64,000 nucleotides of DNA, taken from Pegoplata infirma. Lineage: Eukaryota > Arthropoda > Insecta > Diptera > Anthomyiidae. Numbering within the stretch: the first letter of the stretch is position 1; every line of letters begins with the position of its first letter. This document shows, one piece after another, positions 46,160-55,914 of this stretch. The translations under genes were made by a program, and so were the position numbers. The notes beneath the pieces were generated by a model. That model saw only the letters and a program-made list of their open reading frames with translations. It searched no databases and was not told the DNA's origin. Location of the stretch: NCBI GenBank assembly GCA_963921195.1, contig OY992536.1, positions 97,365,550-97,429,549 on the forward strand, written 5' to 3'.

Positions 46160-48753
46160 CACTGTGGTCGATATTTTGAGATAGCGGCCAAAACTCCTTT
46201 TGGTTTTTGTTCTCCGATTTTAAAGTTATTAGACTCATATGAAAGTAGACAGTAGTAAACCTCGGGAGCCAATAAATTAGAACTCTATTTCAATTATTTC
46301 ACTGAGAACAGGGTGGTCCAAAATGGGATTTTTCAGAATTTAGTAAATTTATGATATTTTTAGTTAATTTTTATAGTTTAAATGATCATAACTTTTTTGT
46401 TTTTCAAGATTTTTGGACGAAATAATTTTTGTGTTGTAACTTAACTTATTTCCTATTACTGGTAAAAAAAATTGAAGCTCTACTGTTTTCAGAACAATTT
46501 AAATATTTTTTTTAAAAAAGGTCAAATTTCTCGGAAATTTCCTACTTCATAGAGCACAACTCCTGTGAGTCAAGCTGAGTCAAAACACAAATTTACTATT
46601 TTGTAGTCCTAACTCTCCCCTACATTCCTATATACACATGTCCATGCATCGGGGCTGCACTTTTTGAGCTACAGCAATTTTTCTGACCCAAGGTAAGATA
46701 TTCGGTACAAATGCACGTCATATTTTTTGAGAAGTTATTTATATGTGAAAGTCGCTATTATGCATATATTTTGATGAAATTTTGTACAAGACCCAAAATA
46801 TAATTCTGTTGAAATTAGGAGAAGTTGGCCCATATTTGGACCTAGTCCACATAGAAGGGTGTATCAAAATTTTGACAAAAATGACAATAGAACTCTCAAA
46901 TTATGTGGTATCTGGCAATTCATTTGGAAAAGGTAAAAAATGATTTTATTGCCATCTAATATTACATAACTTAAATACCTGATAATTGCAAATAAATTTA
47001 AAACCAATGGAAATAATCTGTGGATCCTTGGACCTATCAAAAAGACCTATCCTTGGACCCATCAAAAGGACCTATCCTTTTACATATCAAAAGGACCTAT
47101 CCTTGAACCTATCAAAAGGATCTATCCTTGGTCCTATCAAAAGGACCTATCCTTGGACCAATCAAAAGGACCTATCCTTGGACCTATCAAAAGGACCTAT
47201 CCTTTGATCTATCAAAACTATCAAAATTATCTATCTTTTTGCATATCAAAAGGACCTATCAAAAGGACCTATCCTTTGATTTATCAAAAGGACCTATCCT
47301 TTGATCTATTAAAAGGACCTATCCTTGGACCTACCAAAAGGACCTATCCTTGGACCTATCAAAAGGTCCTATCCTTGGACCTATCAAATGGACCTATCCT
47401 TGGACCTATCAAAAGGACATATCCTTGGACCTATCAAAAGGACCTATCAAAAGGACCTATCCTAGGACCTATCAAAAGGACCTATCCTTGGATCTATCAA
47501 AAGGACCTATGCTTGGACTTATCAAAACGACCTATCCTATGACCTATCAAAAGGACCTATCCTTGGACCTATCAAAAGGACCTATCCTAGTACCAGTCAA
47601 AAGGACCTATCCTTGTACCTATCAAAAGGACCTATCCTTTGATCTATCAAAAGGACCTATCCTTTTACATATTAAAAGGACATATCCTTTGATCTATCAA
47701 AAGGGCCTATCCTTTTACATTTTAAAAGGACCTATCCTTGGACCTATCAAAAGGACCTATACTAGGACCCATCAAAAGGACCTATCAAAATGACCTATCC
47801 TAGGACCAGTCAAAAGGACCTATCCTTGAACCTATCAAAAGGACCTATCCTTGGACCTATCAAAAAGACTTATCCTTGGACCTATTAAAAGGAGCTATCC
47901 TTTTACATATCAAAAGGACCTATCCTAGGACCTATCAAAAGGACCTATCCTTTTACATATCAAAAGGACCTATCCTTGAACCTATCAAATGGACCTATCC
48001 TTGGTCCTATCAAAAGAACCTATCAGAAGGACCTATCAAAAGGACCTCAAAAGGACCTATCCTTGGACTTATGAAAAGGACCTATCCTTGGACCAATCAA
48101 AAGGACCTATCCTAGGACCTATCAAAATTACCTATCCTTGGACCTATCAAAAGGACCTATCCTAGGACCTATCAAAAGGACCTATCCTTGGACTTATGAA
48201 AAGGACCTATCCTTGGACCAATCAAAAGGACCTATCCTAGGACCTATCAAAATTACCTATCAAAAGGACCTATCCTAGGACCTATCAAAAGGACCTATCA
48301 AAAGGACCTATCCTAGGACCTATCAAAGGGACATATCCCTGGACCTATCAAAAGCACCTATCCTAGGACCTATCAAAAGGACAAAGGACCTGTGAATATT
48401 GAGACTAAATAAATGTCAGTGGCCAAATGTTGGCATTTTCTGACCAAAATTAAGTTTAGGAATAATAAATAAGTATTGGTTGTAAAATACGATTGAAGAA
48501 AATAAGAAATTATAAAAAAAATACCTATTTAAAATGTCAAAATATTCAACTTTTACATGGAAACTCAACAAAAAATTAAAATGCATTTTTAACTCCACAT
48601 TACTTACGTTCCTATCAGTCGATTTTTACGTTTGAACACGCAAATTGAAGCTTAAAGTCCCTCCTATTAAACAAAACAAATTGCGTAAAAAAATACCAAT
48701 CCGGTCAAAAATTATAGAGTTTTGACCGCTATCTCGAGAAATTGACCACTGTG
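46160..48753. mobile_element. Transib-like element 3, carrying a minisatellite
   Basis: Termini CACTGTGGTCGATATTTTGA and, inward from the right, CACAGTGGTCAATTTCTCGA. Both continue into GATAGCGG(C/T)CAAAACTC, so the inverted repeats are about 37 bp with 6 mismatches. A perfect 5-bp duplication, TGCCG, flanks it (46155-46159 and 48754-48758). The uninterrupted site is present in MITE copy 1, which proves insertion. The right heptamer CACAGTG equals the V(D)J recombination-signal heptamer, as expected for the Transib/RAG lineage. No transposase frame is visible. Confidence 0.8.
47022..48392 (+). repeat. 25-bp minisatellite inside Transib-like element 3
   Basis: About 55 imperfect copies of a 25-bp unit made of two GGACCTATC nonamers with spacers CTT and AAAA. 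Single-nonamer units and variants (CTAGGACC, TTTTACATATC, TTTGATCTATC) are mixed in. Open frames of 73-147 codons (SKGPILGPIKRTYP-type) arise only because the repeat is free of stops; they are not genes. Confidence 0.95.
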
Positions 48754-49513
48754 TGCCGTTGCTATTTTAAAGCGCTTTGAAAGCGCTTTAAAAACAAAAA
48801 ATAAGGTACTATTATAGCACTTTTAGAACAAAAAAAATGGGACGTATCTAAATTGTATACATAAGTCCATAAGACACAACTCTTTTTGGTGTTTATTTGA
48901 ATAAAGAAATTTTTTAAATTAGTATAAAAAATTTATTGACTCATTTATTAGGATAAAAAAATTTTGAACAAACTTTGAAAAATTTCTAAGTCCCAGAAAA
49001 AATTTGTTTGCAGTTTTCTTTGCGTTTTGGAATAAAAAATTTATTAAAAATGCTTTTAGGAAAAAATTTGGAAAAGTCTTGAAAAAAGTGGTGTATTGAA
49101 CCTAAACGGGTATGTATCCGGAGTTTAAGGGTCATGTATCCGGAGTTTAAGACACTTCCTCACGAAAGAAACAGGTGTTTTTATATAAAAGGTGTCAAGT
49201 TTGTAATATGTAGGTCATTGTGTATAAGGAACATATCATGAGTACTATCAAGGACCGGCCACTTATCCTGCAGGGAAATAAAAAATATTCCAATTGTTAT
49301 GAAAATTAATAAATTTTAATAAAAAATATTCCAATTGTTATGAAAATTAATAAATTTTAATAAAAAATTTATACTTTGAAAGAATTTAAATAGAAAAACA
49401 TTGGCAAAGCGCTTGGAAAGCACTTTTTCGAATTCATACTACCTTCTACACAAAAAATAAAGTGCTTTGCCGAGACTTTTTCTTTGGAACGATTGGCAGT
49501 TTCTGCCTGGGTA

Positions 49514-50235
49514 GTTTTCCAGAGATTGTTCAAGTACTTCAAGTAGGAAGGTTTCTCGTCCTGGTTCGATTTGGTCAGCTCACGAACCTGCCTATGGCAA
49601 ATTCCTTTTTAGATTCCTTATAAAATCCGTTTTTTTTCTAAGATTCCAAAATTTTGCTAAGATATGCATTTTGAATAAAATCTTACGTCCGTTTTCATTT
49701 CAGCTTACGCAACGTCTTTTGATTTTTTTTTTTCAATTTCTTAATATTTTTTTTTGTTTGAATTTTATGCAAATTGTTAAGTTTTATAAATACGGTTTGT
49801 TTTTTCGTACGTGTGGTCCCTGTAGACCCCACATTTGTTTAATGCTGCTTTATTAAAGTTTTCAAATTTTGATAAAGTGCATTTCTGAGATTATGTGTTA
49901 AATATTAATAGTGTTGTATTTTGTCACTCTAGTAAAGCGATTAAATCTCGTATGTTTTTTAACCAAACATAAAGATTTTTTTATTTTTAATAGAGACAAC
50001 AATAGCGGAAATTTATTGATATTTAATAATCTTTATGGGAATTTATATGTGTGGTCCGTTAAAAAGTTATTTTGACTGGAGAAACTTAGTTAAGTATAAA
50101 TCTTTAGTAAATTTTAATTGATAAAAGCAATTAATAACATTTAAAAAAAACGATGAGCTAGTGTAATATTCGGCTGCAACGAATCTTAAAGACCCTCGTG
50201 TTATAAAATAATCCAAAAGTTAAATTCACCTAGTA
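49514..50235. other. Unassigned AT-rich DNA
   Basis: No recognisable gene or element. The 49671-49856 frame is low-complexity Phe-rich and not credible. Confidence 0.35.
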
Positions 50236-50332
50236 CGACGGACGGACATAACTAGATCACTTTAAAATCGATGATCGACGACTTTATGGCCATAGACCAA
50301 CATTTTTAGGTGTAACAAACGAAATGAAAACC
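50236..50332 (-). repeat. Mini-me-like 5' core fragment
   Basis: The reverse strand carries the order ..GTTACA.., CCTAAAAATGTTGGTCTATGG, GATCATCGATTTTAAAGTG, TATGTCCGTCCGTCG seen upstream of the GTCY run in mini-me-type elements. Only two or three GTCY units remain. Confidence 0.5.
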
Positions 50333-50974
50333 TTGTATTATTATTTGGCACCATGGGGTCCTAATGGGAGTACCCTATGGGGCCCTAATACTGGGTACAT
50401 TTTTATAGGGTCACCATCGATGGTGATCCAAAATTTTTTGTCGGATTCGCTCTACCTTGCTTAGTTTTTGAGATATGGGAATGGGGTTTGAGAAATTAAA
50501 ACATGAAATAACTCAAAAACTATAACTAGGAGAGCTTTCGGATCTTCAGCGGTCATATTCTATGAGTTAAGGACTACAAAAATGCCTTTGAACTTTTTGT
50601 TTTATCTGCAGTATTTTCACACAACAATTTTTCTAAAGAAAACTTCTCTTCTTAACAGGCGCGGATCCAGCTCATGGGTTTAGGGGGGGGAGTATATTTT
50701 TTTTTCTCCAAATTTTTGTTTGTTTAGGGAACATCAGGTCGGATGTTAGTCATTATTTAAGGTTTTTAGTGTTTACCTCTTGTTTATTATTATTTTTTCT
50801 ATATAAACATTTCTAAATACTTAAAAAAGGTTTTAGAACTTATGAAAATGTTTGATATTTTGAAAAATGTCTCCTCAAGAAATTTTTAGTTCTTAAGCAT
50901 TTTTCTAACAGCAGAAGACCCAGATTCTGAAACAATTTTCCATTAGAAAAAATATCAAACTTGAGACATGTTTC
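50333..50974. other. Unassigned DNA ending in satellite-like remnants
   Basis: About 50860-50970 holds phrases such as AAAAATGTCTCCTCAAG, CAGATTCTGAAACAATTTTC and AAACTTGAGACATG, recalling the 35-bp satellite in decayed form. Otherwise nothing recognised. Confidence 0.4.
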
Positions 50975-51238
50975 GTACAAAATAGTGCCTACCGTCAGTG
51001 CCGTAGTACCGGGAATACCGGTATTCCCGGTTCTCGGTATTACCGGGAAATGGAACCGGTTTCCCGGTTCTTGAATTATTTCCGGTATTCCCGGTACCGG
51101 TTCTGACGGTATTCCCGGAACTACCGGTATGTATATTTTGTAAAATTTTGTATTATTAAAATTTATTCTTCGCTTTTACCAAAAAATAATACAAAACATG
51201 TAAAAAACACCATTTCCTAATTTTTTATGTATTTAAAG

Positions 51239-52887
51239 CAATGTTGGCAATCGATACCTTTTCAATACCGTTATCCGTTTCAAAACCCTTTAAATTGAAT
51301 ACCGGTACCAATACCAATACCGAAACTCAGTTTTGGTATCGGATACCGGTATCCAAAAACCTTTTCCTTCGGTATCGGTACGTACCGGTATTGAAACGGT
51401 TTTTCTTAAAAACCATGTTTTTTTACAAAAAAATAATAGAAAGTTTGTAAATTTTTTGGTGTTTGTAAATGAAAAATCATACTCCAAATGCCTCACTGAA
51501 GTCTCATAAAAATCAAAAAAATCTTTTGGCACCCACATCGTGAATTAAATAAAAATATCAAAAAAGCCATACTTCAACCGCGATGCGAGAGCAAAAGAAA
51601 ATTATTGATTTTCACGAAATTTGTATGGATTCATTTTGACTCCCAATAGAAACTTTCTGGACCCCTTTTGTATAGTATAGTTTTTTTGGGATGTTTATTT
51701 AATCCGTGATGGATTTTTTTTTACAGGTCTTCGGGGAAGGCATTTGGAATACTAGCAGGAGGTTTTCCACCATAGTATAATTTTTTGAAATATCTTAACT
51801 CGTAGAAATCGTTCATAAAAGTCCCATAATTCGCGAAAAAAAATTGTTTGCAATATTTTTGAATGTGATCTTGTCTAGACAGGGAAGACCTATTTTTCCA
51901 AATAGATAACACAAAAAAACTTGGTTGCCTAGAAATAAGATGAAATATGTACTATAATTTGTTGGGGTTTTTACTTTAACCGCAATGCGGGAGGGAAATA
52001 AATTTTATGGAGTCATTTTGACACCCAATAGAAATTTATCGGACCCTTTTCAGCTCAAACAAAAAAGAAAGGTAAAAATCGATACGGCCTTATATTTATG
52101 TACTAAAGACATAGGAAAATGTGCAGCAAAAGCGGTCCAGTGTTTCAAAATTTAGAAGCAAAAGACTGAATTTCGGCAACGGTTTTTCGTGAATTTTAGA
52201 GATAAAAAACATGCTAACTTTCGAAAGGCAATCCTGAGGATGCTGAATCTTGGCATATATATTTGCCGTTCCCCTGGCCTGGTTCGTATTTCAGCCAAAT
52301 CGGTCAAGTGGTTCAAAAGTTATTAAGAAAACCGTGAATTTCAGATTGGTTTCACCTTAAATTCACTTGTTGAAAAAACCGTTAAACCAGCTTTAAAAAA
52401 ATTGATGAGTCAGGAAAATATTTTACAAAGTATTCTTGTCACTCACAAAAATTTTTATACTAAAACAAAAAAAACTTACACTCGAAAAAAAATGTACACT
52501 CAAAAACAAATTTTGTCAATTTTTTTTTTCAAAAATGACTAAAAAAAGTTTTTTACTCAAAATCAAATATTTCTAATCAAAATTGTTAATTTTATTCACG
52601 TTAGAAAATTAACTTTCACTTTAGAAGGGCATTGTGGAGGGTATTGATGGATTCGTCCAAGTCGAATTTAACTTTTCTACTTATTTTTACAATTTTTTAT
52701 ACGTTTTTTTATATTTTTAGCATTTTTTCGATAATACCGGTACGTACCGGTATTGACGTTTCGGTATCGGTAATACCGTAACCGATTCAACTCAAATACC
52801 GTAACCGATACCGATACCGAAATAAACAAAAAAAAACGATACCAATACCGATATCGATACCGTTATTCGTTTCGATTGCCAACCTTG
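51239..52887. mobile_element. hAT-like element 2, nested in element 1
   Basis: A perfect 8-bp duplication, ATTTAAAG, flanks it (51231-51238 and 52888-52895). Termini CAATGTTGGCAATCGA and, inward from the right, CAAGGTTGGCAATCGA. Subterminal zones are full of GATACCG/CGGTATC motifs (51250-51410, 52730-52870). It contains a mini-me 3' part. Noncoding. Confidence 0.85.
52085..52690 (+). mobile_element. Mini-me-like 3' part inside hAT-like element 2
   Basis: Follows the order of the 62722-63615 element from the AACATGCTAACTTTCGAAAG block through AAATCGGTCAAGTGGTTC, the ACACTC-A-run region and GGGCATTGTGGAGGGTATT, ending TTTTCTACTT near 52682. The 5' hairpin and GTCY run are absent. Confidence 0.7.
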
Positions 52888-53189
52888 ATTTAAAGAAAAA
52901 AAAATTACTTGATTTTTAAATAATTTTACAAACACAACCAAATACTTCTCAAATACTGATTAAATGGTGTAATCTTAATATTTTATGGTATGGTATTTTT
53001 TTGTTTTTTGAGAACCGGTACCAGGATCAGAACCGGGAATACCGGTATTCCCGGGAATATATCTAGAACCGGGAAACCGGTACCAGAACCGGGAATACCG
53101 GTATTCCCGGGAATACCGAGAACCGGGAAATAGGGGGCACTAGTACAAAACAAGTAGAAAAGTTAAATTCGACTTGAATCTATGAATAC

Positions 53190-54425
53190 TAGAGTTGTCA
53201 ACCGATTAAGAATAATTCGATTAATCGATCAAACAAAACCAAAGTCTTGTTCGATTAATTTAAAAATGACGATTTTCGAATAACGAATAAATCGATTAAT
53301 TTATGTCAATTAATCGAACAATTATTTTGTTAAACCCTCCAACTACAGTATCGAAATATCGGTCTAGGACCACATAAAATATATATTATTGATCACTAAC
53401 CGATTCTAAGACATTCTAGCGATATCCGTCTGTGGAGGGCACGATACAGTCCAAAATAAAAGAGCTATACTCCTGTCTTATGGTCATAGACTGGTTCAAT
53501 GGCAAAATCGGACGAGGGGAGAATGTTCCACTTTAAAAAATAAAATACCATCAGAAAAACACAATTTTTTTTTTTTTTTTTTTTTTTTATATTTGTCCCA
53601 CAAATTATGTCCCTCTGTGGAGGGCACGATATAATAGTTTTCACACATGATCAATTATTTTTATTTATTCTTTCTTTTTATTTACAACTCATTTTTAATA
53701 ACTTCAACCTAACCGAGAACTGGTAACAATGACCGTCGTCTCGTTGTAGCGAAAAAACCAAGGGTTCTGGTGGGAATCGAACCCACGACCCCGATGTTCA
53801 AAGGCTAGCACGCTACCAACTAGCCTACGGGGCCCCCCGGGGCACGATACAGTCCAAAATAAAAGATCTATACTCCTAAAGTTTGACACGATTATGTCTT
53901 ATGGTCATAGACTGGTTCAATGGCAAAATCGAAAAAAACAACACAATTTTTTAAAAAAAAATTTTTTGTATATTTGTTCCACAAATGAAATGCTATTTTT
54001 TCGGCCCGCCCTTTTTATCGAAAATAATACAAAATAATGATAAAAGTGTTTTTAGGCGTAAACTTCGTAAAAATGAATTTGAAAACATTTATGAAATGGT
54101 GTCCTCTAAGGTTCCCCGCCGACTTCCACCAACTTAAAACTTAAAATTATAAAAAATTTTAGTTTTTTATGCATTTTTTACATACAAAAATAATTCAGTT
54201 ATTTAATTTATAAGTTTTTTACTTATTTTTTTGTTAATAAAATATTAATTATTTTATTTTTAAATTTTTTTGTTAATAAAAATATTTTTTAATGCCCACT
54301 TTTTTATTCGTTATTCTCTTCGATTAATCGATTAATTTTTAAGATTTAATCGTTTGATCGAACGAACAAAAACAATTATTTTAATTATTCGAACAAAGTT
54401 GGAAGGCGAATAATTGACAACTCTA
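53190..54425. mobile_element. hAT-like element 3 (TAGAGTTGTCAA ends)
   Basis: A perfect 8-bp duplication, ATGAATAC, flanks it (53182-53189 and 54426-54433). Both ends read inward TAGAGTTGTCAA, then sequences rich in CGATTAATCGATTAA. The inside holds a mini-me-like core fragment (about 53336-53430), a segment present twice (about 53442-53610 and 53841-53990, sharing CACGATACAGTCCAAAATAA), and a SINE. No transposase. Confidence 0.85.
53632..53839 (-). mobile_element. tRNA-derived SINE
   Basis: The minus strand carries Pol III promoter boxes: A box TAGTTGGTAGCG (53822-53811) and B box GGTTCGATTCC (53783-53773), at tRNA-like spacing. The acceptor and anticodon stems do not pair, so this is not a working tRNA gene. 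A 3' body (to about 53690) and an AT-rich A-run tail follow. GGGCACGATA on both sides (53622-53631 and 53840-53849) can be read as a 10-bp target duplication, though the right copy also belongs to the duplicated segment of the host element. Confidence 0.75.
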
Positions 54426-54734
54426 ATGAATACCCTCCACAATACACTTTTTAAGTGATAGTAAATTTTCTAACGTGAAAAAATAACATTTTCGATTAGA
54501 AATATTTTATTTTGTGTAAAAAACTTTTTTCTTAAGTAATTTTTGAAAAAAATAGTTTACGAATTTTTTTTGAGTGTAAATCATTTTTTGAGTGTAAAAT
54601 TTTTTTCGAGTGATTTTTTTTTTTGTTGAAAAAAGAGCATTATATTTTACTTTTTTGGGGTATAAACTTTTTATTTCAATGTGTACGGATACTTTTTCTA
54701 GCAAGTGTATATAAGTTTGGGGGAGATTACTATA

Positions 54735-55299
54735 CACAGAAAAAAATAAAAAAATATTTGAGTAAATTTTTAATACTATTGAGTAAAAAATTACTCAATT
54801 TTGCACCAGTAAACGATTTAATAAGTAGTATTGAGTAAATTTTTAATAAAAATTTATTAAACGTTTGAAAAAAAAAAAACTGAGTAAATTTTTAATTGCC
54901 GCAATTAAAAATTTACTCAAAATTTATCTATTTATTTTTTTTAAAAGTTTAAAAAAGTTTTAAATCTTTTTACAGAAAAAAAAACAAAAAACTTGTTCTT
55001 TCAAACTTTACCAAACATATTTATGTCTCAAAAACATAGGAAATTTTTATTAAGACGATTGATTACAAACTTTCATATACATACACAAAAAACTATAAAC
55101 TAAACGAGAATTCAAAAACTATGAGAGTTTAAAAAAAATAAAAAAAACTATAAAATTTTTATTAAATTATTTACTTAAATTGTTTTTAAAATTTTTAAGT
55201 AAATTTTTAATTGCGTCAAATAAAAAATTACTCAATTTTAGTTTTCAAATTTAAACAAGTGATTACTCAAATTTGTTTCCTTCATATTTTTTTTCTGTG
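54735..55299. mobile_element. MITE with CACAGAAAAA ends, copy 2
   Basis: Inverted termini CACAGAAAAAAA and TTTTTTTCTGTG, TA outside both (54733-54734 and 55300-55301). Opposite orientation to 39263-39769; the CAATTTTGCACCAGTAAACG block matches. Noncoding, AT-rich, with repeated GAGTAAATTTTTAA motifs. Confidence 0.75.
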
Positions 55300-55301
55300 T
55301 A

Positions 55302-55914
55302 CAGAGCAGACATTTTAATTTTATGGCAAGTTTCGGTGTTTATTTTTCACTTTTATTTTTGCAAAAAAAATAAAAATTCTTTAATTTGTAAGCAACAATT
55401 AAGCACGGTGAGCCTCAGCGATGTTTAGGTTGAACTTTAGTGTCGACGAAAAGTGTAAGCACATTTCGATTTCTACTAGATTAAATGTCATAAAACTGTT
55501 AACAGCGAAATCGTAGCTGCTCGCATTCGCGAGATAACGCGAAATTTGTATTTATGTATTTTGTAAAATTTTGACATTGACGTTTTTTTAATATTTTCAA
55601 AAACTGAGTATACAGTTTTAATTGTACTTAGTTATAGGTCACAAAACAGTAAACATCAAAATTCTATCTTCTTTAGTTCGCGAGAAATCGCGAAATGAAT
55701 TTTTTTCTGTTCTTGTTATCGTTTTTTATCTTTAGATAGGTTTCTTTAAAATTTTGTAAAAACATCCCAGTTGGCAACGTCCTCGAGCCATCCTCAGTGA
55801 CGGAGCGGTGACATGTCAGAGTCACTGCTGACTTCCAAAAGACATCTCTATGTACTGGGTTGAGGACAGTTTCATACAAATTTTCAAAATGTCATCACTC
55901 AAAGTCATCAGTGG
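55302..55914. other. Unassigned DNA next to the gypsy truncation
   Basis: Non-LTR, non-satellite sequence. TGACATGTCA-containing phrases recur near 55809 and 55935. The small minus-strand frame at 55673-55879 has no recognisable motif. Confidence 0.35.

Larger units (their letters stand above)
46030..49511 (-). mobile_element. TA-flanked MITE-like element, copy 2, split by a 2.6-kb insertion
   Basis: Inverted relative to copy 1 at 790-1646; same CCCAGGCAGAAA ends, TA outside both (46028-46029 and 49512-49513). The two halves (46030-46159 and 48754-49511) together equal copy 1 apart from two small tandem duplications, near 49109-49151 (about 22 bp) and 49281-49370 (about 40 bp). The break is inside the sequence GGTATGCCGTTGC, which is intact in copy 1. 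Confidence 0.9.
50983..53142. mobile_element. hAT-like element 1 with CCGGGAATACCGG subterminal palindromes
   Basis: A perfect 8-bp duplication, GTACAAAA, flanks it (50975-50982 and 53143-53150). The ends are TAGTGCC on both sides (TAGTGCCTACCG and, inward, TAGTGCCCCCTATT). Each subterminal region (51000-51130, 53015-53125) is packed with the palindrome CCGGTATTCCCGG/CCGGGAATACCGG, GC-rich against an AT-rich background. The middle is taken by a second hAT-like element. No transposase. Confidence 0.8.
53151..54640 (-). mobile_element. Mini-me-like 3' part, split by hAT-like element 3
   Basis: Reverse orientation. CAAGTAGAAAAGTTAAATTC at 53151 is the complement of the family 3' end. It runs to ATGAATAC at 53189 and resumes at 54426 with ATGAATACCCTCCACAAT, then the T-run/GAGTGTAA region to about 54640. 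No 5' part. Confidence 0.75.

Noticed and set aside
46986..48115. Plus-strand frames with SKGPILGPIKRTYP-type repeats
   Set aside because: Caused by a stop-poor 25-bp minisatellite; the frame rotates and has no conserved start.
53763..53836. tRNA gene on the minus strand
   Set aside because: A and B boxes are present but acceptor and anticodon stems do not pair; a SINE head fits better.
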